Of a stretch of DNA of 64,000 bases, positions 50,766-60,080 are shown in pieces. The DNA comes from an uncultured Oscillospiraceae bacterium. GTDB taxonomy: Bacteria > Bacillota > Clostridia > Oscillospirales > Acutalibacteraceae. Within the stretch, counting starts at the first letter, position 1, and each line of letters starts with the position of its first letter. The stretch covers positions 85,949-149,948 of the forward strand of contig UQWL01000008.1 of NCBI GenBank assembly GCA_900544715.1. Reading direction: 5' to 3'. The notes under the pieces are model-generated. The model did no database searches and was not told the DNA's origin. It saw only the letters and a list, made by a program, of their open reading frames with translations. Both the position numbers and the translations under genes were made by a program.

Positions 50766-52124
50766 GTGCAGCGCGAAGCAATTTTAAAAGAGAATATCAC
50801 CGGCGTTTTCTTTCGATATGTGACACCTGGCGTGATCGGCATGGTCGGCCTCTCCCTTTACATTCTGGCGGATACCTACTTTATCGCCAACGGCGTTGGC
50901 GAGCTCGGCCTTGCGGCGCTGAATATCGGCCTGCCGGTATACAACCTGATTTTTGGCGTGGGCGCGCTGCTGGGCATCGGCGGCGGCACAGTTTTTTCGA
51001 TCCTGCATGGCCGGGGTGAGCCGGAACGCGCGGGGCGGCCATTTACGATTTCGGCCGTACTCGGCCTTATTTTCGCGCTGTTGTTTACCATACTGGGTTC
51101 GTTTGCCTCCGATCCGATTGCCTCCATGCTCGGCGCGACGGAGGAAACGATCGCTTATACAGTGGAATATCTGCGCGTAGTGCTCCTGTTCTCCCCCGCG
51201 TTTATTCTCAACAATATTATGACCGCTTTTGTACGGAACGACGGCAATCCGCATCTCGCTATGACCGCCATGACGGTTTCCACATTAACCAACATTGTAT
51301 TGGACTATGTGTTTATCTTCCCTCTCCAGCTGGGCATGTTCGGGGCTGCGCTTGCCACAGGTCTCGGCACAGTATTGGGCCTCCTAATTCATCTGACGCA
51401 TTTTCTGCGTAAAAACAGCACGCTGCGCTTAATCCGCATGAAACCGGAGCTTCGGGAAATCCTGCAAATCTTCCGCTGCGGCATCTCCAATTTCGTCACG
51501 GAGTTTTCCGCCGGTATTGTCATTCTCGCCTTTAACAGTGTAATCCTGCGCCTCGCAGGCAACACGGGTGTGGCGGCATACGGAATCGTGGCGAATATCG
51601 CCATCGTCTGCACCGCGTTTTTTAACGGCATCGGCCAGGGTGTACAGCCCCTTATCAGCACAAATTTCGGCGCGCTGAAACACCGGCGCGTTTGGCGCGC
51701 ATTTCTTCTGGCAGCTTCCTGCGCTGCTGTGATCGGGCTTCTCTTTTATGGCGCGGGGCTCCTTTTCCCCACGCAGATTGCCAGCCTGTTCAATCAGGAA
51801 AATTCGCCGGAACTAACGGCGCTTGCCGTGCGGGCAATCCGCCTGTATTTTCTCGCCTTTGCCCTGATGGGCTTCAACATCATCACGATTACCTCCCTTT
51901 CCGCCATGGCGCAGCTTCGGGAGGCGTTCGCACTATCGATTCTGCGGGGATTTCTCGTGATTCTGCCGGTGCTTCTGCTGCTGTCGCATTTTTTCAGGCT
52001 GGATGGGGTATGGCTGACGATCCCTGCTACGGAGCTGTTGATCGCGCTGCTGGGAGTCGCCTTCCTTCTGCGTACGCACCGGAAGCTGAAAAAAGCGCAC
52101 AAGAACGATCAAACAGCTGCATAA
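50766..52124 (+). CDS. MATE family efflux transporter
   Basis: The 452-residue protein has about 12 membrane spans in two MatE halves. Typical segments are YILADTYFIANGVGELGLAA, the GGGTVFSILHGRG loop and FNGIGQGVQPLISTNFGA. It exports cationic drugs or small organic cations using Na+ or H+. GTG 50766 is chosen because GAAGGAGG lies eight bases before it; ATG 50759 is out of frame. The leader attenuator suggests ligand-controlled expression, possibly by guanidine. Confidence 0.9.
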   Translation: MQREAILKENITGVFFRYVTPGVIGMVGLSLYILADTYFIANGVGELGLAALNIGLPVYNLIFGVGALLGIGGGTVFSILHGRGEPERAGRPFTISAVLGLIFALLFTILGSFASDPIASMLGATEETIAYTVEYLRVVLLFSPAFILNNIMTAFVRNDGNPHLAMTAMTVSTLTNIVLDYVFIFPLQLGMFGAALATGLGTVLGLLIHLTHFLRKNSTLRLIRMKPELREILQIFRCGISNFVTEFSAGIVILAFNSVILRLAGNTGVAAYGIVANIAIVCTAFFNGIGQGVQPLISTNFGALKHRRVWRAFLLAASCAAVIGLLFYGAGLLFPTQIASLFNQENSPELTALAVRAIRLYFLAFALMGFNIITITSLSAMAQLREAFALSILRGFLVILPVLLLLSHFFRLDGVWLTIPATELLIALLGVAFLLRTHRKLKKAHKNDQTAA

Positions 52125-52291
52125 GAACGGCTGGTCGGCTATCCCAACCGAAAAATCAAAAGGCTTTCTCCAACCAGACGGGCAGCTAAATGTGACAAAG
52201 TTCCTGAAAGCTGACTGATTTATGCTATACTAATTTCAAACGGACAGAATATATTTTGATAGATCAGATTTTAGAAACGGAGGCATCACAT

Positions 52292-53200
52292 ATGACGGAT
52301 GTTATCATCATCGGCGCGGGCTGCGCCGGGCTGACCGCGGCTATTTATGCGCAGCGGGCGGGTTTGAGCACAGTCCTGCTGGAGGAGAATTTCTACGGCG
52401 GCCAGATCGCCATTTCCAACGAAATTGAAAATTATCCCGCCATCCCCAGCATCACAGGGCCAGAACTCGCCCAGCAGATTTACGGGCAGGCAGAATCGCT
52501 CGGCGCGCAGATCCGCTTTGAAACCGTCACGCAGGCGGAGCTTTCCTCCAACCCCAAGGTGGTAACGACCCATGCGGAGCGCTATGAGGCAAAGGCCGTT
52601 ATCATTGCCAACGGCGTGAAGCGCCGCAAACTCGGCTGCCCGGGCGAAGATGCCTTCACCGGCCGCGGCGTAAGCTACTGCGCCACCTGCGACGGCGCGT
52701 TTTTCCGGGGAAAGGACGTCGCCATCGTCGGCGGCGGCAACACGGCGCTGGAGGATGCGCTGTATCTTGCCAACGTCTGCCGCACCGTCTATCTGGTGCA
52801 CCGGCGCGATGCCTTTCGGGGCGAAAAGGCGCTGGCCGATCGCGTCATGCAGAAGGAAAACATCAAAATCCAATATGACAGCGCCGTGTCGGAAATCCGC
52901 GGGGAAAGCGCTGTTTCCTCCGTGCTGCTGGAAAACGCCCAAACAGGCGCGCGGCAGGAGCTGCCTGTCAGCGCCGTCTTCGTCGCCATCGGCCTGATTC
53001 CGAAAAACGAGATCTTCTCCCGCCAGCTCCCACTCGATGAAAACGGCTATTTCGTCGCCGGAGAGGATTGCAAAACCCCGCTCGAGGGCGTGTTCGTCGC
53101 CGGGGACTGCCGCTCGAAGCTGCTTCGCCAGATCATCACCGCCGCGGCTGATGGAGCGGTGGCGGGCTATCAGGCGGGGGCCTATGTCAACGGAATATAA
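52292..53200 (+). CDS. trxB: Thioredoxin reductase
   Basis: This flavoenzyme passes electrons from NADPH to thioredoxin. The 302-residue protein has an FAD-binding GAGCAGLTAAIYAQRAG, the redox-active CATCDGAFF (family CAxC), an NADPH motif VGGGNTALEDALYLA and a C-terminal VFVAGDCRSK. ATG 52292 has GGAGG upstream. An in-frame ATG 12 codons earlier has no SD. No trxA is adjacent. Confidence 0.94.
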   Translation: MTDVIIIGAGCAGLTAAIYAQRAGLSTVLLEENFYGGQIAISNEIENYPAIPSITGPELAQQIYGQAESLGAQIRFETVTQAELSSNPKVVTTHAERYEAKAVIIANGVKRRKLGCPGEDAFTGRGVSYCATCDGAFFRGKDVAIVGGGNTALEDALYLANVCRTVYLVHRRDAFRGEKALADRVMQKENIKIQYDSAVSEIRGESAVSSVLLENAQTGARQELPVSAVFVAIGLIPKNEIFSRQLPLDENGYFVAGEDCKTPLEGVFVAGDCRSKLLRQIITAAADGAVAGYQAGAYVNGI

Positions 53201-53221
53201 ATCAGATTTTTCTATACACAC

Positions 53222-53259
53222 AAGCGCCTGCCGGGGGCAATCCCCGGCGGGCGCTTTTT
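53222..53259 (+). terminator. Terminator of trxB
   Basis: The arms AAGCGCC-GCCGGGG / CCCCGGC-GGCGCTT, with one unpaired base each, are followed by TTTT. Confidence 0.88.
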
Positions 53260-53371
53260 CGCCCTGTTTTCAAAAAAGCCGCGCCAATCTCCTGCCGGTC
53301 ATTGCATGGCCGCCCTAAATCCTTTATAATGGGAAAAAGTTGAGAAGAAAGAAACCTGACACAGGAAAGAA

Positions 53372-53774
53372 ATAATCCTCGCCCATCTGCCCGCGAGCAT
53401 TGCGGCCATTGGGCTGATCGGTTATTTTACCGGCATGTTTTTTGTATTCGTATTCAGCCCCGTCAAAAACGCCAAAAAAATTCTTCATTCGCCCGGTGGA
53501 TAACGCCGGCGTTACAGAAATCCACGTTTATTATGGCGGCATCTCCGGCGCGCTGGCGGGTTTTCTAACCTATCTGACGTTCGGCCTGCAAAATCCGATG
53601 GTCGCGCTCGCGGGTGGCCTGTTTTTCGCCACTACGGTTTTTGTAACGTGGACGATTTTTCTCTTTATTGACAAGGGCGGGAAAAGCCCCTATACCAAGC
53701 TTGCGATCCCCACGGAGGGGCTGTTTGTCATCGCGCTGTGGGTTTGCTTTATTCCGGAAAACGTAATCAAGTAG
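53372..53774 (+). pseudogene. Frameshifted small membrane protein gene
   Basis: The first part, from about 53372, reads hydrophobic (LPASIAAIGLIGYFTGMFF) with no ATG in frame. After an A7 run at about 53469-53478 the open frame shifts by one and continues with IRPVDNAGVTEIHVYYGGIS, three further membrane segments and ENVIK. Joined, it makes a plausible protein of about 130 residues with three to four spans. The frame shift at a homopolymer could also be a sequencing error. The family is not recognised. Confidence 0.5.
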
Positions 53775-53817
53775 AAACCTCCTTTTATTTGATCGCAGAG
53801 AAAGGACGATCCGATCC

Positions 53818-55815
53818 ATGAAGCTGACAGATTGGTATTTTCACAGAGGCGTGCTGGAGGATGGACACAAATGGGATACAACCTTCAGCCGCTTTGAGCC
53901 GATTCAAATCCCGCACACCTGGAATGCGGCAGATGGGCAGGACGGCTGCCCCGGCGGCAAGGATATCAATGAAACCGACTATTACCGCGGAGACGGCTGG
54001 TACCGCACAACGCTCACCTTCTCCGCGGAATCGTTTCATAAGCGGCATTTTCTGCGCTTCCAGGGCGCGAATATGCGCTGCGACGTATTCGTCAATGAAC
54101 AACTCATTGGTTCGCATGAAGGGGGATACACTGCCTTCTGCCTGGAGATCACGGATGTTCTCCGGGAGGGTGACAATCTGCTCGCGGTTAAGGTAAATAA
54201 CGCCTTTTCCCAGCGGATCGCCCCACTGACGGCGGATTTCACTTTCTACGGAGGCCTTTACCGGGAGGTGGAGCTGATCAAAACGGAAAAGCTCAGCTTT
54301 TCCCGAACGCAGCTTGCTTCACGCGGGCTGCGGCTGATCCCCTCTGAGGTGAGCGATGCGTCCGCCTCCTGTCGGGTGGAGGCGATGCTCGAAAACCGCG
54401 AGGCGGAGGATAAAACGATCCATGTGCGCGCCCGCTTCGGCGACAGCACGCAGACGAAAACTATACAAATCGCAGCAGAGCAGAATCTGGCGGTCGGGTT
54501 TGACTTCCAGATTGACAACCCGCATCTTTGGAACGGGCGTGAGGATCCATATCTCTATTCCGCCTCTATGGAGCTGTCCGTAAACGGAGAAACCATCGAC
54601 ACGCTTTGGGACGAAACCGGACTGCGGTATTTCCACATCGACCGGGAAAAGGGTTTTTTTCTCAACGGCAGGCCCTATCCCCTGCGCGGCGTGAGCCGCC
54701 ATCAGGATCGAGAGGCTCTCGGTAACGCGCTGACCGAAGCACAGCATGATGAGGATTTTCAGATTCTCTACGACATCGGCGCTACCGCCGTCCGGCTTGC
54801 GCACTATCCGCAGGCGGAATACTTTTACCGGCTGTGCGATCGGCACGGCATCCTGGCGTGGGCTGAAATTCCCTTTGTCGACCTTGTGGGCGGCAGCGGA
54901 AGCTATGAAAGCCCCAATGCCGACCGGGAGGCTTTTTTTGAACTTACGAAGCGGCAGCTCACTGAATTGATCGAGCAGAATCGCAACCATCCCGCCATCT
55001 TCTGCTGGGGCCTTCAAAACGAGGTGAAAGCGCAATTCGACGACGTGATGATCCCCTTCACAAACGAGCTGCACGCACTTGCGAAGCGGCTCGACCCCAC
55101 CCGCTACACCACGCAGGCCACCAACCAGAAAACGGCCTACCATTGGAAAAGCGACCTGATCGCATGGAATGTTTACCCCGGCTGGTATGGCATGAGCCGA
55201 AAGCAGCTCGGCTCCTTTATGGATAAAATGCGCTGCGACCGGCCCGTGGGCATTTCAGAATATGGAGCGGGCGGAAATCATTTGCAGCATGCAGAAAAGC
55301 CGAAAAAGCCTGTGCACGATGGAGATTTTCATCCGGAAGAATATCAGGCGCTCTGCCATGAAGCATTCCTGCGGCAAATCGACCGCCGGGATTACCTCTG
55401 GGCCACTTTTGTGTGGAACCTGTTTGACTTCGGCTCGGATGGACGCAACGAGGGCAACCGCCCTGGCATGAATGATAAGGGCCTCGTCTCCTTTGACCGG
55501 AAGGTGAAAAAGGACGCCTATTACGTCTATCAAAGCCGTTGGAGCAAAACACCCATGCTTCAAATTGCGCAGAGCCGCTGCACACAGCGGAAAGGGGCGA
55601 AAACCGAGATTAAGGTTTATTCCAACACCGGTGCGGTTACGCTTTTTATCAACGGCAAACAAATCAGCACAAAGGAGCAGGCAAAAAACAAGCAGCCGGG
55701 CATCTTCCGCTGGAAGGGATGCAGGCTGCAAAAGGGAAAGAATGAAATTGTAGCGGTTGCTAAGGCGGAGGGCAAAGAGCTGAAGAACGAGGCGGTATGG
55801 ATGCTCGCGCCGTAA
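53818..55815 (+). CDS. Glycoside hydrolase family 2 beta-galactosidase-type enzyme
   Basis: The 665-residue cytoplasmic enzyme has the GH2 sugar-binding domain (DWYFHRGVLEDG, then HTWNAADGQD), an Ig-like domain, a TIM barrel and an extra C-terminal beta domain (about 570-665). The acid/base Glu is in FCWGLQNEV and the nucleophile Glu in VGISEYGAGG. It resembles LacZ/uronidase-like members. It is unrelated in sequence detail to the GH2 at 29217-30968. ATG 53818 has GAAAGGA upstream. Confidence 0.9.
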   Translation: MKLTDWYFHRGVLEDGHKWDTTFSRFEPIQIPHTWNAADGQDGCPGGKDINETDYYRGDGWYRTTLTFSAESFHKRHFLRFQGANMRCDVFVNEQLIGSHEGGYTAFCLEITDVLREGDNLLAVKVNNAFSQRIAPLTADFTFYGGLYREVELIKTEKLSFSRTQLASRGLRLIPSEVSDASASCRVEAMLENREAEDKTIHVRARFGDSTQTKTIQIAAEQNLAVGFDFQIDNPHLWNGREDPYLYSASMELSVNGETIDTLWDETGLRYFHIDREKGFFLNGRPYPLRGVSRHQDREALGNALTEAQHDEDFQILYDIGATAVRLAHYPQAEYFYRLCDRHGILAWAEIPFVDLVGGSGSYESPNADREAFFELTKRQLTELIEQNRNHPAIFCWGLQNEVKAQFDDVMIPFTNELHALAKRLDPTRYTTQATNQKTAYHWKSDLIAWNVYPGWYGMSRKQLGSFMDKMRCDRPVGISEYGAGGNHLQHAEKPKKPVHDGDFHPEEYQALCHEAFLRQIDRRDYLWATFVWNLFDFGSDGRNEGNRPGMNDKGLVSFDRKVKKDAYYVYQSRWSKTPMLQIAQSRCTQRKGAKTEIKVYSNTGAVTLFINGKQISTKEQAKNKQPGIFRWKGCRLQKGKNEIVAVAKAEGKELKNEAVWMLAP

Positions 55816-55891
55816 TCTTCCGCCTGATCAGGAATGGCACAGGAGCGTTCTCTTTCCCGCCCGTCCATATGACGGGCTACATGCTGGAAAT

Positions 55892-55952
55892 AGCGAACCG
55901 GATACGGCGGCAGGTTGAAGAGCCTGATCGCTTTATCCGGTTCGCTTTTTTC
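55892..55952 (+). terminator. Terminator of the GH2 gene
   Basis: The 13-bp arms AGCGAACCGGATA / TATCCGGTTCGCT are separated by about 29 bases and followed by T6. Confidence 0.85.
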
Positions 55953-56113
55953 TTGAGAGTTGAGATGGAAAGAAGCAGGGAGCACGGTTTGAAAACAGCA
56001 GTTTTACATCCATGGACACTTGCCTAAATCGCACGTATACCCTACAGATGCACTGTATTGATTTTTCTTTTTATAAAAATATCTATAATTGGGTTCGTTC
56101 CACAACTTACCGC

Positions 56114-56141
56114 TTGCATAGCGCTCGTTTTATGTTATAAT
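56114..56141 (+). promoter_or_regulatory. Promoter of the SH3-C39 gene
   Basis: TTGCAT, 16 bases and TATAAT with a TG extension before the -10 box. Confidence 0.7.
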
Positions 56142-56235
56142 CCTCAGCGCGGGGTGAAACCGCAAAACGAAATCGAAGCATTCACGTGAAAAACGGTATT
56201 TTCACACGGGATTTGCGAAAGGATGAAGGACTGTC

Positions 56236-57216
56236 ATGAAAAAAATGTTTTCAATCTGGATGGCTGCGGTTTTCGCCATTCTTCTCTCATCGGGGCTCAG
56301 CCAACCGGTACAGGCGGCAAACAGTGCTTCCACCGCAGGCACGGTAGCAACGGCTTCCGGCAGCTTGAACGTCCGCTCCTCCGCCTCCACAAGCGGTAAA
56401 ATCGTTTCCAGCCTCCCACGCGGCGGCAGCGTCACTTTGCTCTCCAAAAGCGGCTCTTGGTGGCAGGTAGAGTATGCGGACGGTAAATACGGCTATGTAC
56501 ATGGCGATTATATCAAAAGCATCTCCGGCAGCTTTGCCGCGCAGGTCAATACGAGCTCCGGCAACCTGAATGTCCGCCAAGGCGCGGGAACCAATTACGC
56601 CATCCAGACCTCACTGCCCAAGGGAAAGACGGTGGTCGTACTCTCTCAGTCCGGCGGATGGTCAAAGATTTTGTATCATGGCACGCGCACCGGCTTCGTC
56701 AGCAGCCAGTATCTGAAGGCTTTCTCAGGCGCGTCCGCGTATCCGGCCGTGAAGCTTTCCGTTGTGAGTTTTAAGCAGACCGACCCGCGCTGGGCAAATG
56801 TGAAGCTCGGCAGCTCCGGGCAGACGATCGCCCAGATTGGCTGTACGACGACAGGGCTTGCCATGATGGAATCCTTCCGCACCGGCACGACAATCTATCC
56901 GGACGCGATGGCAAAAAAGCTGAGCTATAGCGCAGGTGGTGCACTGTATTGGCCCTCAAACTATATGGCGGATACCAACGCAAACGGTTATCTCGGAAAG
57001 CTGTATGCGCTTCTGAAACAAGGCAAGCCCGCATTCATCGGTGCAAAAACGGCTTCTGGTGGGCAGCATTGGGTGGTAGTCACCGGCTATCAAGGTGGCA
57101 ATACGCTTTCCGCCTCGCAGTTTCTAGTCAATGACCCTGGCTCAAACACGGTGACCAACTTGCAGCAGTTTTTGAATAAGTATCCGAATTTCTACAAAAT
57201 TATGTCCTACAAATAA
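56236..57216 (+). CDS. Secreted SH3b-SH3b-C39-like cysteine peptidase
   Basis: The 326-residue protein has a signal peptide (WMAAVFAILLSSGLSQPVQA) and two SH3b wall-binding domains starting SGSLNVRSSAS and SGNLNVRQGAG. The C-terminal papain-like C39 domain has a catalytic Cys in QIGCTTTGLAMM, His in GGQHWVVVTGY and Asp in FLVNDPGS. It likely cleaves a peptide in or near the cell wall. ATG 56236 follows GGATGAAGGA. Confidence 0.9.
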   Translation: MKKMFSIWMAAVFAILLSSGLSQPVQAANSASTAGTVATASGSLNVRSSASTSGKIVSSLPRGGSVTLLSKSGSWWQVEYADGKYGYVHGDYIKSISGSFAAQVNTSSGNLNVRQGAGTNYAIQTSLPKGKTVVVLSQSGGWSKILYHGTRTGFVSSQYLKAFSGASAYPAVKLSVVSFKQTDPRWANVKLGSSGQTIAQIGCTTTGLAMMESFRTGTTIYPDAMAKKLSYSAGGALYWPSNYMADTNANGYLGKLYALLKQGKPAFIGAKTASGGQHWVVVTGYQGGNTLSASQFLVNDPGSNTVTNLQQFLNKYPNFYKIMSYK

Positions 57217-57229
57217 GCCAAACCCAAAC

Positions 57230-57269
57230 AGCGGGAGGTACGGCGAGCTATGCCGGCCTCCCGCTTTTT
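57230..57269 (+). terminator. Terminator before sigK
   Basis: AGCGGGAGG / CCTCCCGCT arms enclose an inner CGGCG...GCCGG hairpin and are followed by T5. Confidence 0.88.
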
Positions 57270-57341
57270 GGAGAAGGACTGGCACAAAATTTTATATTTT
57301 CACATATACTGCATTATCCTTAATGATCTGGAGGAGAACTT

Positions 57342-57689
57342 ATGTTTGCTACGCTTTGGGGGCAGCTTCTGTCAAACCTACTCTATTTTGCACTGCATTT
57401 GAGCTCTTCCAGCTCCTTTCCCCCGCCTTTGAGCGCGGCAAAAGAGCAGGAGTATCTGGAACGGATGAAGCAGGGCGATGAAGACGCCGCGGATGTTTTG
57501 ATCGAACATAACCTTCGCCTGGTGGCGCACATTATCAAAAAATATTACTCGAGCTTTTCTGAGCAGGAGGATTTGATTTCCATCGGCACAATCGGGCTGA
57601 TCAAAGGCATCCGGACGTTTGATGCGGATAAGGGAACCCGGCTGGCGACTTATGCGGCGAGATGCATCGAAAAACCAATCCCCTCATAA
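57342..57689 (+). CDS. sigK: 5' half of split sporulation sigma factor SigK
   Basis: SigK directs late gene expression in the mother cell during sporulation. The 115-codon frame has a hydrophobic pro-sequence-like start (LLSNLLYFALHLSSSS), region 1.2/2.1 (EQEYLERMKQGDEDAADVLI), and region 2 through IKKYYSSFSEQEDLISIGTI to LATYAARCIE. Normal SigK continues NEILM and adds about 120 residues with regions 3-4. Here five unrelated codons (KPIPS) and a stop follow the GAA at 57669-57671. The 3' half is not in the window. GGAGGAG precedes ATG 57342. Confidence 0.9.
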   Translation: MFATLWGQLLSNLLYFALHLSSSSSFPPPLSAAKEQEYLERMKQGDEDAADVLIEHNLRLVAHIIKKYYSSFSEQEDLISIGTIGLIKGIRTFDADKGTRLATYAARCIEKPIPS

Positions 57690-57754
57690 CGGCTTTTTGG
57701 GGTTCCGAACAGGAAAAAGAAGCTCCTTTTTCCCGGAGCGCTCCAAAATGGCGG

Positions 57755-58321
57755 TTGTTCTTAAAAATCAGCGATAATCTCTATGTGTTCAGTAAACAGC
57801 GAAACGGACAGACGATTTACAGTCCCCTTGCAATCCACAGTTTCTTGTTTCTTCGTCCGAAGAAGCTCACCGACGCCGAAAAGTTCAATATCCAGTATCC
57901 CAATCCGGCAATGCTCACGACAACAGCAGACAAGCTGCGGTACTACCGATACAAAAAATCCCTGCTCCAGCGGGAAGTCGCTGACTATGCAGGGATTAAC
58001 GAGAGCACCTATATCCATTATGAGAATCCGGAGCATGACTACTACCCGATAGACAAGCTCGGTCGCATTGCGGAATTGCTGGAAGTGAACGTCACCGACC
58101 TGCTGGACGAGTACAACCGATTCCTCTATGACGGACAAGGCTGGCAGATACGGAAGATTCGCAAAAGCATGGGCTTGACGCAGTACCAATTTGGAAAGCT
58201 GTATGGCGTGAGCGCCGGAGCAGTGAAACAGTGGGAAAGCGGAAAAGTAAGGGTGACAAAGGGGACGTGGGAGAGAGTCCTTGAATTGAATTTTCAGAAA
58301 ATAAGTGGTATAATTAGGTAA
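57755..58321 (+). CDS. Two-domain XRE-type regulator at the element's left end
   Basis: The frame encodes about 188 residues with two helix-turn-helix units. The first is LRYYRYKKSLLQREVADYAG then INESTYIHYE. The second is IRKIRKSMGLTQYQFGKLYG then SAGAVKQWESGKVR. Such proteins with a YYPIDKL linker are common on clostridial integrative elements as regulators of excision or transfer. The start is unclear: TTG 57755 is assumed and the frame is open back to the junction with sigK. No SD is obvious. Confidence 0.7.
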   Translation: MFLKISDNLYVFSKQRNGQTIYSPLAIHSFLFLRPKKLTDAEKFNIQYPNPAMLTTTADKLRYYRYKKSLLQREVADYAGINESTYIHYENPEHDYYPIDKLGRIAELLEVNVTDLLDEYNRFLYDGQGWQIRKIRKSMGLTQYQFGKLYGVSAGAVKQWESGKVRVTKGTWERVLELNFQKISGIIR

Positions 58322-58349
58322 AACTTATTTCTGAAAGGATATCAATATT

Positions 58350-59585
58350 ATGGAGGCTGGAAAATTCAAAGAAGTTGCTGCTATCGAAGAAAACAAAAAT
58401 TGGAATCGACTAATACATAGAGAAAACGAATTGTATTCCCGTAACAATGATATTCGCAGTGAATTTGAACGTGATTATACTAGAGTTCTTCATTCTCTTG
58501 CTTATCGTCGATTAAAACATAAAACACAGGTGTTTTTCAATGTAGATAACGATCATATTTGTACTCGTATGGAGCATGTGTCACATGTCGAATCAGTAAG
58601 CTCAACTATTGGAAAGTTTTTAGGGTTAAATACGGAATTAATACGCGCCATTGCAACGGCCCATGATTTAGGTCATGCGCCTTTCGGGCACCAGGGAGAA
58701 ACAGTTATTAAAGAACTTACAGAAAAATATTTAGGCACAACTTTTTGGCATGAAAGAAACGGCTTATATTTTGTCGATAAGGTAGAACTTTTAGAAGATA
58801 ATAATAGGTTTTTTCAAAACCTTAATCTTACATACGCCGTTCGAGATGGTATTATTTCCCATTGCGGAGAAGTCGATGAAAACGGAATTTTCCCACGAGA
58901 TACATTATTCGATTTAAATGAGTTTATCTCTCCTGGACAATACCAACCGGCAACTTGGGAAGGTTGCGTTGTGAAAATTGCAGATAAAATTGCGTATTTA
59001 GGAAGAGATATAGAGGACGCCTATCGACTAAGGTTCATCGATAAAGAGCAGTTATATAAATTTAAAAACTTAGCACAAGAGTATGGAGCTACAACTATAA
59101 ATACAACCGTTATAATGCATGATTTAATCATTGATATTTGTAAAAATAGTTCCCCAGAAAAAGGAATTTTACTAAGTAAAAAAGCTCAAGTCTTCCTAGA
59201 CGAATTAAAAAAATTAAATTATGATGCTATTTACCACAATGACAAACTGTCTCCGTTTAAAAAGTATTCTAATTTAGTTCTTACAGAATTATTCAATAAA
59301 TATCTTGAAGTGTACGCGGGAGAAGAAACTTTACATGAATTAAGAAAACAAAATAAAATTTACCCTCAAATTATGAATGGGTTTTCATTGTGGCTAGTGC
59401 CTTATTGCGATATTGATTTTAATAATATTAGTTGGGCCTCTAAAACCAGTAGGAAAAGTAAGAATGAAAAAATATACGGTAAACTTGAGACGAAAGAAAT
59501 TTATATACGTGCAATAATTGATTATTTGTCAGGTATGACAGATCGATATGCAATTGAACTTTTTAATGAGCTGATTAGTTACTAA
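58350..59585 (+). CDS. dGTPase-like HD-domain protein
   Basis: The 411-residue protein belongs to the dGTP triphosphohydrolase branch of HD-domain enzymes. Metal ligands are seen in RMEHVSHVES (H), AHDLGHAPFGHQGE (HD and downstream H) and VKIADKIAYLGRDIEDA (D). dGTPases hydrolyse dGTP to deoxyguanosine and triphosphate. Some act as anti-phage factors by draining dNTPs. GAAAGGA precedes ATG 58350. Strong A+T bias marks it as element-borne cargo. Confidence 0.88.
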   Translation: MEAGKFKEVAAIEENKNWNRLIHRENELYSRNNDIRSEFERDYTRVLHSLAYRRLKHKTQVFFNVDNDHICTRMEHVSHVESVSSTIGKFLGLNTELIRAIATAHDLGHAPFGHQGETVIKELTEKYLGTTFWHERNGLYFVDKVELLEDNNRFFQNLNLTYAVRDGIISHCGEVDENGIFPRDTLFDLNEFISPGQYQPATWEGCVVKIADKIAYLGRDIEDAYRLRFIDKEQLYKFKNLAQEYGATTINTTVIMHDLIIDICKNSSPEKGILLSKKAQVFLDELKKLNYDAIYHNDKLSPFKKYSNLVLTELFNKYLEVYAGEETLHELRKQNKIYPQIMNGFSLWLVPYCDIDFNNISWASKTSRKSKNEKIYGKLETKEIYIRAIIDYLSGMTDRYAIELFNELISY

Positions 59586-59593
59586 TATGTAAA

Positions 59594-59630
59594 GAGACGG
59601 TCAAGCCTAACCAGTCTGACCGTCTCATTT
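59594..59630 (+). terminator. Terminator of the dGTPase-like gene
   Basis: The perfect arms GAGACGGTCA / TGACCGTCTC are followed by ATTTTATG. Confidence 0.85.
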
Positions 59631-59637
59631 TATGTAC

Positions 59638-59802
59638 CTACTTGTCGTTCTTCAAATCTTCCTGAACGGCTTTCAGTAGCGCCAGCTTCTGCTCTTTGGG
59701 GCATGGCAGTTTGTTGAGATACTGCTCCACCGCCTCAGCATGAACAGAAGCTATTCTTTTTTGAAGTTCCCGCCAGCCCTGTTCCGTCTTAGGGTAGTGC
59801 AT
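59638..59802 (-). CDS. Small element-borne protein
   Basis: The 54-residue protein (MHYPKTEQGWRELQKRIASV, then CPKEQKLALLKAVQEDLKND) is predicted helical. A GTG four codons upstream (59814) is in frame, with a GGAGGGGG tract ahead of it. It lies just past the dGTPase terminator on the opposite strand. The function is unknown; small helical proteins like this are typical of integrative elements. Confidence 0.55.
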   Translation of the reverse strand: MHYPKTEQGWRELQKRIASVHAEAVEQYLNKLPCPKEQKLALLKAVQEDLKNDK

Positions 59803-59873
59803 GATTATATCCACGCTTTACCAAGCCCCCTCCCTTCTAATAGGATATGCGTAAAGCATTGTCCAACATGATT

Positions 59874-60080
59874 CTACTTTTTAGCAGTACGCTTGTAACG
59901 TTCAAAATCCTCTAAAACCTCGTTTTGAATTTCGGAAAGCTCGGAGATATATTTTAACATAAAGTTCCAACGTTCCATTGACATGAATCCTGTGCATTCA
60001 AGAGTGCCGATCAAATTGTTTGCCGACTGCATTTCTCGAAACAGCATATCTACTAAATCTTCATGTGTCACATTATTCAT
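59874..60080 (-). CDS. Small hypothetical protein after Rep
   Basis: The 68-residue acidic helical protein (MNNVTHEDLVDMLFREMQSA) overlaps the stop of the Rep gene by eight bases, so the two are co-transcribed and probably coupled. GGAGAG lies upstream of the ATG inside the Rep end. The function is unknown. Confidence 0.65.
   Translation of the reverse strand: MNNVTHEDLVDMLFREMQSANNLIGTLECTGFMSMERWNFMLKYISELSEIQNEVLEDFERYKRTAKK

Larger units (their letters stand above)
55816..56235. other. Intergenic stretch with terminator and promoter
   Basis: No gene is seen. It holds the GH2 terminator (55892-55952) and the SH3-C39 promoter (56114-56141), followed by a leader of about 90 nt. Confidence 0.6.

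Noticed and set aside
56140..56235. Possible c-di-AMP (ydaO) riboswitch before the SH3-C39 gene
   Set aside because: GGGGTGAAACCGC resembles part of the motif, but the leader of about 90 nt is too short and lacks the other conserved blocks.
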